A DNA stretch of 64,000 bases from positions 62,001-126,000 of the forward strand of contig NZ_VMRJ01000004.1 of assembly GCF_007713685.1 (NCBI RefSeq). The letters run 5' to 3'. The translations under genes were made by a program, and so were the position numbers. Of the stretch, positions 45,112 to 53,259 are shown in pieces. The stretch is from Hymenobacter setariae (GTDB lineage Bacteria > Bacteroidota > Bacteroidia > Cytophagales > Hymenobacteraceae). Under the pieces are notes generated by a model that was given only the letters and a program-made list of their open reading frames with translations, did not search any database and had not been told where the DNA came from. The stretch's first letter is position 1, and every line of letters begins with the position of its first letter.

Positions 45112-47679
45112 ATGGCTAAGTCCTCCAAGTTTCGATTAGCTGCGCTGCCCGCCGATGCCAGCCCGGCCAGTGTGGAGATGCAGCCGGTGCTGCAACAGCT
45201 TATTCAGGAAGCTGGCGCTACGGCCAACTGGCACAGCGCCGTTACTGAGCTGCCGGTGTACCAGGCCGCCCGAGCGGCCGATGCCGCCTACCGGGGCCGC
45301 CTGGCGCTAGCCGCCGTAGTAGCCTTGCGCGCCAACGAAGGCCGCATTCGCACCACCTGCCTGCGGCTGCTCGAAGGACTTAGCCGCATGACGCTGGAGT
45401 TGAGCGAGGCTGAGTTTATCGAGCTTTTGCAGTCCTACGGGTTGGTATTTGATGCACCCGCTACAGGCGGCTCGGCGGCTCCCAATCTCTCTATCGTCCG
45501 CGATGCGCTGGTTTTTCCGGTGGGCCTCACCCTAGGCCAGCTCGAAAAGGCCGCGAAGAAACGGGGCCTAGGCGCGCCCCTAGTAACTTATCTGCACCAA
45601 TTTTTGGCCGCCACCGAGCGTGAGGCCACGGGCTACCGAGCCAGCGATATCGTGAAGCTGCATCATCGCCTCCAAGCTATCTTGGGCCTAGGCGATGCGG
45701 ACAGCCGGCCGGTTGTCACCTTTCCGGCTAGCGAGCCTTTTGGGCAGGCACTCAACGCATTTGCAGCCAGCCTTCCTGATGCGGATGTCGCCACCCTACC
45801 CTGGCTGCGGCTGCTTCAGCTATGGACCAAAGCCAGCGGCGGCCAGCCCACCGCCAAGTTTCGCAAGGAGCTGGATGCCGCTGCCGAAGCCGTAGGCCCG
45901 GCCGCCGTGCGCCAGCAAAGCGCCCAGTGGCTGGCCCTGCTTGCAACTATGCCGGTGGTCGAAACTTCTCAAACTATTGATTACGGCCACGGCAATACAC
46001 GCACCTACATCAGCTACCTCTACTTGCAGGAGGCCAACGTGGCAGTGGCCAAGGGCTTAGTCTGGACGGTAGCCCCGCTGGCCGATGACGAGGTGCGGCA
46101 CCACTTGGCCGAATTAGCGGTGAAGTGCTATCGCAAGATTCCGGGTCAGGGGCCGGTAACGGTGGCCCTAGGTAATGCCTGCCTGTTGGCACTGTCGCAA
46201 AACGGCCTGCCCGGCGTGTCGGCCCTGGCGCGGGTGCGGCCCAAAATCAAGCAGACCAACACGCAGGAGCTGATTGCCGGCTACATCACTAGCGCCTCGC
46301 AAGCCCTGGGAGTAAGTCCGGCCGAAATTGAGGATATGGCCATGCCTGACTTTGGCCTGACCAATGGCCAACTAACAGAAACCCTAGGTGACTACACCGC
46401 CACCCTCACGCTAGCTGATGGCAAAGCAGACGTACAGTGGGTCAAAGCTGACAAGCCCCTCAAAACCGCTCCCACCGCTCTTAAGGCCACCCACGCCGAC
46501 GAGCTCAAAGAGCTGAAAAACGCTCAGGCGCAGGCCCAGCAAACCTACACTGCTCAGCGCGACCGCCTCGACCGCACGTTCGTGGATGAGCGCCGCATTG
46601 CGTGGTCGTGGTTTGAGCAAAACTATTTCAACCACGGCCTGATGAGCTTGTTAGCCCGCCCGCTCATCTGGCGGCTGCACCAGCCCAATGGCTCGTTTGA
46701 GGATGCGCTGTGGGTAGGCGATGCCTGGCGCAACGTGCGCGGCCAGCCCGTGCTTGCCCCCACAGCCGATACGCAGCTGCAACTCTGGCATCCGGTGCTG
46801 GCAACTCCAGCCGAGGTGCTGGCCTGGCGCGAGTTGCTCGAACGCCACCAGCTGCGCCAGCCCCTCAAGCAGGCCTTCCGAGAGGTCTACCTGCTCACGC
46901 CGCCCGAGGAGCACACCCGCACCTACTCCAACCGCATGGCCGCGCACGTGCTCAAGCAGCACCAATTCAACTCCCTGGCCAAGCTACGGGGCTGGAAATA
47001 CAGCCTCCTAGGTGCCTACGACAAGGGCTACGAGTCGGACAAGGCCACACTAGCGCTGCCTACCCAGCAGCTACGCGCCGAGTTTTGGGTGAGCGAGGTA
47101 AACGCCGACGATGCCTGGAACGACACCGGCATCTACCTCTACATCAGCACCGACCAGGTACGCTTTCTGCGCGGCGAAGAAGTGGTGCCGCTGACCGAAA
47201 TCCCGGCGCTGACCTTCTCCGAAGTGACGCGCGACGTGGACCTGTTTGTGGGCGTGGCTAGCGTGGGCAACGACCCGCTCTGGCGCGACAACGGCGGCCT
47301 AGTGCAGTACCGCGACTACTGGCAGCACTATAGCTTTGGCGAACTGGGTGAAGTTGCCAAAAACCGCAAGCTGGCCTTGGAGCGCCTGGTGCCTCGTCTC
47401 AAAATCGGCAAGGTGAGCGAGCTAACCGACCGGTTTCTGGTTGTGCGTGGCAAGCTGCGCACCTACAAAATCCACCTAGGCAGCGGCAACATCCTAATGG
47501 AGCCCAACGACCAGTACCTCTGCATCGTGCCCGACCGCTCGGCCAAAAACACGGGTACGGCTGATGTATTCCTACCCTTCGAGGGCGATGCCGTACTGTC
47601 CATCATCCTCAGCAAAGCCCTCCTTCTGATGGACGACAACAAGATTACTGACGACACAATAGTGCGGCAAATCAAATAG
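45112..47679 (+). CDS. DUF4132 (MolR/YehI-like) protein
   Basis: 855 residues. The C-terminal third matches the DUF4132 pattern: LWHPVLATPAEVLAWRELLE, QPLKQAFREVYLLTPPE, TYSNRMAAHVLKQHQFNSLA, LRGWKYSLLG, and the end FEGDAVLSIILSKALLLMDD with DDTIVRQI. The first half is helical. In E. coli the DUF4132 protein MolR/YehI was once linked to molybdate control, and its true function is unclear. It closes the operon with the SWIM, helical-repeat and beta-grasp genes, which suggests the four act in one complex or pathway. No MoxR-type ATPase or VWA gene is nearby. Confidence 0.88.
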   Translation: MAKSSKFRLAALPADASPASVEMQPVLQQLIQEAGATANWHSAVTELPVYQAARAADAAYRGRLALAAVVALRANEGRIRTTCLRLLEGLSRMTLELSEAEFIELLQSYGLVFDAPATGGSAAPNLSIVRDALVFPVGLTLGQLEKAAKKRGLGAPLVTYLHQFLAATEREATGYRASDIVKLHHRLQAILGLGDADSRPVVTFPASEPFGQALNAFAASLPDADVATLPWLRLLQLWTKASGGQPTAKFRKELDAAAEAVGPAAVRQQSAQWLALLATMPVVETSQTIDYGHGNTRTYISYLYLQEANVAVAKGLVWTVAPLADDEVRHHLAELAVKCYRKIPGQGPVTVALGNACLLALSQNGLPGVSALARVRPKIKQTNTQELIAGYITSASQALGVSPAEIEDMAMPDFGLTNGQLTETLGDYTATLTLADGKADVQWVKADKPLKTAPTALKATHADELKELKNAQAQAQQTYTAQRDRLDRTFVDERRIAWSWFEQNYFNHGLMSLLARPLIWRLHQPNGSFEDALWVGDAWRNVRGQPVLAPTADTQLQLWHPVLATPAEVLAWRELLERHQLRQPLKQAFREVYLLTPPEEHTRTYSNRMAAHVLKQHQFNSLAKLRGWKYSLLGAYDKGYESDKATLALPTQQLRAEFWVSEVNADDAWNDTGIYLYISTDQVRFLRGEEVVPLTEIPALTFSEVTRDVDLFVGVASVGNDPLWRDNGGLVQYRDYWQHYSFGELGEVAKNRKLALERLVPRLKIGKVSELTDRFLVVRGKLRTYKIHLGSGNILMEPNDQYLCIVPDRSAKNTGTADVFLPFEGDAVLSIILSKALLLMDDNKITDDTIVRQIK

Positions 47680-47871
47680 TCGACTAAACTTGGCACCTTC
47701 GACCTAAAACGTGTCTGGGATTTGCATAAAATATCCTCTTCACTGTCCGTACTATTGAGCTTGCTGGCTCCTCTCCAGCTTCTTCCGTAGGCCTAAGTGA
47801 AGCGGTCAAAATGCATTGGCAAGCTTCCGCAGGACCGAAATCAAAATAAGACTTAAGGCCTTACCTTATAT

Positions 47872-48150
47872 ATGCCGCAAATAGCATTGTTCATTCTTTT
47901 ATCTTTCAACACCTTATGCTTTCTATTGTTTACTATAGACAAACGCAAAGCACAGCGAGGGCAGCGGCGCATTTCTGAAAAAACTTTGCACCTGGCTACG
48001 TTACCGGGCGCAGCGGTCGGTGCCTGGGCAGCCATTCTGCTACTACACCACAAGAATCGGAAGCCGGCGTTTTGGGGCGTGACCTTACTGCTTACGTTGG
48101 TACAAGGAGCGTTCTTTTATGTAGTAGTACTGCCGCATCTTCGGGGGTAG
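47872..48150 (+). CDS. DUF1294 membrane protein
   Basis: 92 residues with three hydrophobic segments. The family pattern FTIDKRKAQRGQRRISEKTL, LPGAAVGAWAAI and HHKNRKPAFWGV matches DUF1294, a small inner-membrane protein family of unknown function. The 190 bp before it hold no gene that I can recognise. Confidence 0.9.
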   Translation: MPQIALFILLSFNTLCFLLFTIDKRKAQRGQRRISEKTLHLATLPGAAVGAWAAILLLHHKNRKPAFWGVTLLLTLVQGAFFYVVVLPHLRG

Positions 48151-48326
48151 GGCCAGCCGCCTTCATAACTGCTACCTTGCTAGCACTAGTACTGCCTTGA
48201 GTACGCACTTGCGCCACAGCGCTACCTAGGGGACTTTTTGTTGACTTGTCAACTGAATTAGTTCGGCGGGTTAGAGCTCGCCTCATTACGAACTGGGCCG
48301 GCCGCTACTTTTACCAAAAAACACTT

Positions 48327-48851
48327 ATGCCCTTCCGTTTTTCTATCCTGGCCACGCGGCTAGCCTTCGTCTTGCTGCTGACCACGCCCAGCCTGTTTTT
48401 AACTGCCTGCGGCAATAGTGAGAACACCGTGGCCGCCAACGTAGACTACACCAAAGCCGATGAGGCGCTCATCCAAAAGTATCTAGCAGATAATAAGATA
48501 ACGACCGCCCAACGGCAGCCCTCAGGCCTGTACTACGTGCCTACCAAGGCCGCGCCTACCGGTACGTCCGCGGTTGCCGGCAAAACGGTATCAGTACTAT
48601 ACACTGGCGAATTGCTCGACGGCACCGTCTTCGATGCGTCGGCCAAGCATGGCAATGAACCCTTCAGCTTCGTGCTGGGCGAGGGCAAGGTTATTTCGGG
48701 CTGGGACCAAGGTATCGCTTTGATGCACAAGGGTGAAAAAGGCGTCTTACTGCTGCCCTCGGCGCTTGGCTACGGCCCTGATGGCGCGGGTTCCGACATT
48801 CCGCCCAATGCCGTGCTGCGCTTCGAGGTCGAACTGCTAGACGTGCAATAG
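48327..48851 (+). CDS. FKBP-type peptidyl-prolyl isomerase lipoprotein
   Basis: 174 residues from the ATG at 48327 (MPFRFSILATRLAFVLLL); the frame to 48246 is not needed. The signal ends LFLTACGN, a lipobox. The FKBP domain (about 70-174) contains VSVLYTGELLDGTVFDAS, FSFVLGEGKVISGWDQGI, LLPSALGYGPDGAGSDIPPN and LRFEVELLDV. It accelerates proline isomerisation of secreted proteins in the periplasm or outer membrane. The pxpB gene follows 27 bp later. Confidence 0.95.
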   Translation: MPFRFSILATRLAFVLLLTTPSLFLTACGNSENTVAANVDYTKADEALIQKYLADNKITTAQRQPSGLYYVPTKAAPTGTSAVAGKTVSVLYTGELLDGTVFDASAKHGNEPFSFVLGEGKVISGWDQGIALMHKGEKGVLLLPSALGYGPDGAGSDIPPNAVLRFEVELLDVQ

Positions 48852-48878
48852 GCTCGCCCCACCATAAAACGGCCTTCG

Positions 48879-49622
48879 ATGTCTGCTCCCGAAACTAGCA
48901 TTACCACCGCATTTCAACCTTCGCCGCAGTTCTTCCCGCTGGGCGATGCGGCCGTGGTTGTGCAGTTTGGCGAGAGCATCAGCTTGGCTACGCACTTGGC
49001 TATTCAGTCGCTTAATGACTACCTAGGGCAGCAGCCCTTTGCTGGACTGCGCGAATGCGTGCCCGCCTTTACAACCCTCACAGTGTACTACGACCCCTGG
49101 CTGGTGAGCGAGCAGGGCCACTACCTACCCTACGAGCGGGTGTGTGCGGTTTTGCAACAGCGGCTATTGTCGGCACCCCCTGCCCCGATAGTTATCTACC
49201 ACACCGTCGAGATTCCCGTGTGCTACGGCGGCGACCTAGGGCCCGATTTAGCGGCCGTGGCCCAATATACCGGGCTCATGCCGGCCGAGGTCATTGCCCG
49301 TCATTCGGCCCCGGAGTACTTAGTGTATATGCTAGGCTTCGCACCTGGCTTCCCCTACCTAGGGAGGCTGGACGCGCGCCTCGCTACCCCGCGCCGGGCT
49401 GAGCCTCGCACGCTAGTGCCAGCTGGCGCGGTCGGCATTGCGGGCGCGCAAACAGGCATTTACTCACTGCCCACGCCGGGCGGCTGGCAGCTCATCGGGC
49501 GCACGCCCTTGCGCTTATTTGACCCCGCGGCCAACCCGCCCACACTGCTGCGCGCCGGGCAGCACCTGCGCTTCGTGCCCATCAGCGAAACCGAATTTCA
49601 CTGCCTGTCGCATGAGCCTTAG
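48879..49622 (+). CDS. pxpB: 5-oxoprolinase subunit B
   Basis: 247 residues. PxpB (KipI family) works with PxpC and PxpA to convert 5-oxoproline to glutamate with ATP. It shows FFPLGDAAVVVQFGESISL, VEIPVCYGGDLGPDLAAVA, YLVYMLGFAPGFPYLGRLD, PRTLVPAGAVGIAGAQTGIY and GGWQLIGRTPLRLFDP. It overlaps pxpC by 11 bp. In Bacillus the homologue KipI also inhibits the sporulation kinase KinA, which is not relevant here. Confidence 0.96.
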   Translation: MSAPETSITTAFQPSPQFFPLGDAAVVVQFGESISLATHLAIQSLNDYLGQQPFAGLRECVPAFTTLTVYYDPWLVSEQGHYLPYERVCAVLQQRLLSAPPAPIVIYHTVEIPVCYGGDLGPDLAAVAQYTGLMPAEVIARHSAPEYLVYMLGFAPGFPYLGRLDARLATPRRAEPRTLVPAGAVGIAGAQTGIYSLPTPGGWQLIGRTPLRLFDPAANPPTLLRAGQHLRFVPISETEFHCLSHEP

Positions 49623-50634
49623 CGTCGTTCGCCCCGGCCTACTCACAACGGTGCAAGACCTTGGCCGGCTTGGCTACCAGCACCTAGGCGTGGTACTGAG
49701 CGGCGCGCTTGATGCTGTGGCCCTACGCGTAGCCAACCTGCTAGTAGGCAACCCCCAAAATGCCGCTGGCCTCGAAATCACGCTTCTTGGCCCTATTATT
49801 CGCTTCGAAACCGACTCCCTCATTGCCCTCACCGGAGCCGACCTCTCGCCCACCCTAGATGGCCAGCCCGCGCCGCTGCACCGGCCGGTGGCCGTGTGGG
49901 CGGGCACAGTGCTGGCGTTTGGCGCGGCGCGAGCGGGCTGCCGCGCCTACTTGGCTGTGGCGGGCGGCCTGGCTGTGCCGCAGGTGCTGGGCAGCCGCGC
50001 TACCTACCTGCGCGCTGGCCTAGGGGGCTGGCACGGCCGCGCCCTGCGGGCCGGCGACGAGCTGCCAGTAGGCACGTTTTCGCCGGTTGCCCAGCAACTA
50101 TGGCAGCTACTTGCACCGGCCAGCTGGTCCGCGCCTTGGGTTGCTGCCCGCTGGCTGGCCAGCCCGGCACTATGCCCAACGCCGCATGCACAGCCGGTTA
50201 TTCGGGCAGTGCGCGGGCCCGAATATGAGCAGTTTACCGAAGCCAGCCAGCGCGCCTTCTGGCATGAGCCGTTCGTTATAACCCCCGCCGCTGACCGCAT
50301 GGGCTACCGCCTGCAAGGCCCGGCGCTGACACGCGACACGGCCCCCGAATTATTGTCGAGCGCCGTCACCTTTGGCACGATGCAGGTGCCGCCGGGTGGC
50401 CAGCCCATCGTGCTCTTAGCCGACGCCCAAACCACCGGCGGATATCCTCGCCTAGCCCAGGTTATCACCGCCGATTTTGGGGCGCTGGCGCAGGCCGCGC
50501 CGGGGCAGGCGCTACGCTTTCAAGAAGTGTCGCTAGCCGAGGCGCAGGCGCTGTACCTTGCGCAAGAACGGCGGCTGCAAGAGTTGCGGCAGGCTATCGA
50601 ATGGAAATTAGATAGCTTATCGGCTTCTGTTTAG
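49612..50634 (+). CDS. pxpC: 5-oxoprolinase subunit C
   Basis: About 340 residues from the ATG at 49612 (MSLSVVRPGLLTTVQDLGRL), overlapping pxpB by 11 bp; the longer frame to 49438 is a shadow. Family landmarks: YQHLGVVLSGALDAVALRVA, LEITLLGPIIRFE, VRGPEYEQFTEASQ, DRMGYRLQGPAL, LLSSAVTFGTMQVPPGGQPI and ADAQTTGGYPRLAQVI. PxpC (KipA/biotin-dependent-carboxylase-like) supplies half of the ATP-dependent site for 5-oxoproline cleavage. Confidence 0.96.
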   Translation: MSLSVVRPGLLTTVQDLGRLGYQHLGVVLSGALDAVALRVANLLVGNPQNAAGLEITLLGPIIRFETDSLIALTGADLSPTLDGQPAPLHRPVAVWAGTVLAFGAARAGCRAYLAVAGGLAVPQVLGSRATYLRAGLGGWHGRALRAGDELPVGTFSPVAQQLWQLLAPASWSAPWVAARWLASPALCPTPHAQPVIRAVRGPEYEQFTEASQRAFWHEPFVITPAADRMGYRLQGPALTRDTAPELLSSAVTFGTMQVPPGGQPIVLLADAQTTGGYPRLAQVITADFGALAQAAPGQALRFQEVSLAEAQALYLAQERRLQELRQAIEWKLDSLSASV

Positions 50635-50635
50635 A

Positions 50636-50726
50636 GTCATGCTAACCGCAGGAAATCATCTTGCTTGCTATTGCCAACAAACCGCATTACTGTACCACGC
50701 GAGATGCTTCCCTGCGTACAAATGAC
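50636..50726. repeat. Degenerate hairpin repeat, GTCATGCTGAGC family
   Basis: Imperfect inverted repeat, outer ends GTCAT/ATGAC, with a shared core GCAGG-AA-CATCT on both arms. It resembles the copy at 63486-63591 but has decayed. It lies between pxpC and pxpA and may separate or modulate the operon. Confidence 0.55.
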
Positions 50727-50746
50727 AGCTATAAAAGGATTACTGT

Positions 50747-51523
50747 ATGACCCCATCCCCTACCGTTGACCTGAACTGCGACATGGGCGAAAGCTTCGGC
50801 GCCTGGACGCTGGGCAACGATGCCGCCCTGATGCCCTACCTCACGTCGGCCAATATTGCCTGCGGCTTCCACGCCGGCGACCCGGCCGTGATGCGCCAGA
50901 CCGTGTGCCTGGCCCTGCAACACAACATAGCCATTGGCGTGCATCCGGGCCTGCCCGACTTGGCGGGTTTTGGGCGGCGTAATATGGATATCTCAGCCGA
51001 TGAAGCCTTTGAGATGGTGGTGTACCAACTCGGCGCCCTAGGGGCCGTGGCCCGGGCCGAGGGCGGCGTGCTGCACCATGTGAAGCCCCACGGCGCGCTC
51101 TACAACATGGCCGCCACCAATGCCGCGCTGGCCCAAGCCATTGCCGAGGCCGTGTACAAGGTGCAGCCCGAGTTGGTGCTCTACGGCTTGGCCGGCTCCG
51201 AATTGACTAAGGCCGGCGAGAAAATCGGCCTGCGCACTGCTCACGAAGTATTTGCCGACCGCACCTACCAGGCCAACGGCACGCTCACTCCCCGCCGCCA
51301 GCCCGACGCCCTCATTACCAGCGCCGACGCAGCCATTGCGCAGGTCTTGCGCATGGTACAGGGCGGTTGGGTACGCACGCAGCAGGGCCAAGAAATCGCC
51401 ATCAAAGCCGACACTATCTGCCTGCACGGCGATGGCGCCCACGCCCTAGAGTTCGCGCAGCAGCTCAGCCAAGCTCTGCGCGAAGCGGGGGTAAAACTGG
51501 CCCGCCCGGCCGCCGCCAAATGA
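50747..51523 (+). CDS. pxpA: 5-oxoprolinase subunit A (LamB/YcsF family)
   Basis: 258 residues. PxpA opens the phosphorylated 5-oxoproline ring. It begins [19 protein letters not shown] and has [60 protein letters not shown] and [15 protein letters not shown]. The stop overlaps the start of the transporter gene (ATGA), showing one operon. Confidence 0.97.
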   Translation: MTPSPTVDLNCDMGESFGAWTLGNDAALMPYLTSANIACGFHAGDPAVMRQTVCLALQHNIAIGVHPGLPDLAGFGRRNMDISADEAFEMVVYQLGALGAVARAEGGVLHHVKPHGALYNMAATNAALAQAIAEAVYKVQPELVLYGLAGSELTKAGEKIGLRTAHEVFADRTYQANGTLTPRRQPDALITSADAAIAQVLRMVQGGWVRTQQGQEIAIKADTICLHGDGAHALEFAQQLSQALREAGVKLARPAAAK

Positions 51524-52719
51524 GGCCCCTCAAAGTAAGGTGGTTCGGAGGAGCCAGCCTAGGGGCGGCATTTTTGATGGCTAACTCGTCTATCGGGCCG
51601 GGCTTTCTGACCCAGACGACCGTTTTTACCCAGCAGCTGCTCACCAGCTTCGGGTTCGTCATTCTGGTGTCGGTGGTGCTCGATGTGGGCGCGCAGCTCA
51701 ATACCTGGCGTATTCTCACGGTGAGCGAGTTGCGGGCACAGGACCTGGCCAACAAGCTACTGCCGGGTCTCGGCTACGCGCTGGCGACGCTGGTCATCCT
51801 AGGTGGCTTTGCCTTCAACATTGGCAACATCGCGGGCTGCGGCCTGGGGCTGAACGTGCTCACGGGCCTGTCGTTTGAGCAGGGCGCGGTTATCAGCTGC
51901 GTAGTGGCGCTGGTGCTGTTTTGGGTGCGCGAGGTGGGCCAGATGCTCGACGGCTTCACCAAGATTTTGGGCACCGTCAAAATTTTGCTGACCCTAGGTA
52001 TTGCCATCAGCGCGCACCCGCCGCTGGGCGAGGCGCTGCACCACACGCTGCTGCCGGCCAAGCTCAGCGCGGCGGCCATCGTCACGATAGTGGGTGGCAC
52101 GGTGGGCGGCTACATCACGTTTTCGGGGGCGCACCGGCTGCTCGATGCGGGCATCAAAGGCCCCGGCAGCGTGGCAGAAGTCAACCGCAGCGCCGTGAGC
52201 GGCATCGTCATTTCGACCATCATGCGGTTTGTGCTGTTTTTGGCCATCGTGGGGGTGCTCACCCACGGCGCCACGCTCGACAAGGACAACCCCGCGGCGG
52301 GCGTATTCCGGGCCGCGGCGGGCGAGGTCGGCTTTCGGGTGTTCGGCGTCATTTTGTGGAGCGCGGCCATCTCGTCGGTGGTGGGCGCGGCCTACACGTC
52401 GGTGTCGTTTTTCAAGACCTTTCACCCGGTGTTTGCGCGCTATGAGCGAGTGTGTATCTCGGTGTTCATCATTCTATCCACCAGCATTTTCGTGCTCGTC
52501 GGCAAGCCTACGCAGCTGCTGGTTTTTGCCGGCGCCATCAATGGCCTGATACTGCCCATCGCGCTGGCCGTGGTGCTCATTGCCGCTACCAGCCGCCGCC
52601 TCATGGGCACCTACCACCACCCCCGCTGGATGCTGGCCGCCGGTTGGGTCGTGGTTTTTATCATGGGCGGACTGAGCGTGCCGGTACTTGTGGAGCAGGT
52701 GGGGAATTTAGTGCGGTGA
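51520..52719 (+). CDS. NRAMP-like transporter of the 5-oxoproline operon (YcsG type)
   Basis: 399 residues from the ATG at 51520, overlapping the pxpA stop by 3 bases. About eleven hydrophobic helices. The NRAMP-like fold is suggested by [14 protein letters not shown] in helix 1 and the helix-6 region [16 protein letters not shown]. In Bacillus, ycsG, an NRAMP-family gene, sits in the ycsF-ycsG-ycsI-kipI-kipA cluster, so this gene is a counterpart. The metal-binding motif DPGN of true manganese transporters is replaced by SIGPG, so it probably carries 5-oxoproline or another organic solute rather than metal (inference). Confidence 0.9.
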   Translation: MRPLKVRWFGGASLGAAFLMANSSIGPGFLTQTTVFTQQLLTSFGFVILVSVVLDVGAQLNTWRILTVSELRAQDLANKLLPGLGYALATLVILGGFAFNIGNIAGCGLGLNVLTGLSFEQGAVISCVVALVLFWVREVGQMLDGFTKILGTVKILLTLGIAISAHPPLGEALHHTLLPAKLSAAAIVTIVGGTVGGYITFSGAHRLLDAGIKGPGSVAEVNRSAVSGIVISTIMRFVLFLAIVGVLTHGATLDKDNPAAGVFRAAAGEVGFRVFGVILWSAAISSVVGAAYTSVSFFKTFHPVFARYERVCISVFIILSTSIFVLVGKPTQLLVFAGAINGLILPIALAVVLIAATSRRLMGTYHHPRWMLAAGWVVVFIMGGLSVPVLVEQVGNLVR

Positions 52720-52736
52720 AGAAGTATTAACTAATC

Positions 52737-53253
52737 CTAGGCTAAAGTAGCTTCTAGTTGCCGCAGCTTAGCTGGCATAATACCCCCCGTGGCGTACAAA
52801 ACATTGTGGTGGTCGACACAAAGTAGCCACTCATATTTTTTTAGATATGAGGTAAATCTCATCCAGCAGACAACACTCGCTTATTATTTGCTGGATGGCT
52901 TCAACGCAACCTTCGTAAAGCCAAAACTTCGTGCTTTCATTGACCGTGTTGTTCAGCATCAGCCATACAGTTTCCTGCTTGTCTACAAGTTGTGTTAATA
53001 AGAAATCAGGTAATACTCCCGGCCGATGCCATGCCTGCGTTTCCAGCTTGAAATGCTCCCATAACCACGTTGGACGTGCTTTTGGACTGCTCAGCTTACA
53101 AAAAGTGTAGTAAATCCGCTCTTCAATACCCTCCCATTCACGCAACCCTAGTGGTCGAAATTGATTTTCTGACAATGCCAACTGCTGCCGTACCTGCTCA
53201 ACCTCAGTACGCAGTGACAAGGCACTTTCCCAGCGAGTTTTGGCTCGTAGCAT
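52737..53253 (-). pseudogene. Small uncharacterised gene frameshifted in an A7 run (DUF6756-like)
   Basis: 140 codons from the ATG at 53253 end at TGA just after an A7 run (52836-52842 on the minus strand). Removing one A restores a frame that continues for about 33 codons: KKYEWLLCVDHHNVLYATGG, then IMPAKLRQLEATLA and TAG at 52737. The Trp-rich product (WLWEHFKLETQAWHRPG, then LDEIYLISKKYEWLL) resembles a family I recall as DUF6756; the name is uncertain. It starts 6 bp after the helicase-nuclease gene's stop and so belongs to that operon. The shift could be a real mutation, a slippery site that makes two products, or a sequencing error. Confidence 0.7.
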
Positions 53254-53259
53254 GCGTGA

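Noticed and set aside
47680..47871. Possible insertion-sequence remnant
   Set aside because: No inverted ends, target duplication or transposase fragment could be recognised in any frame.
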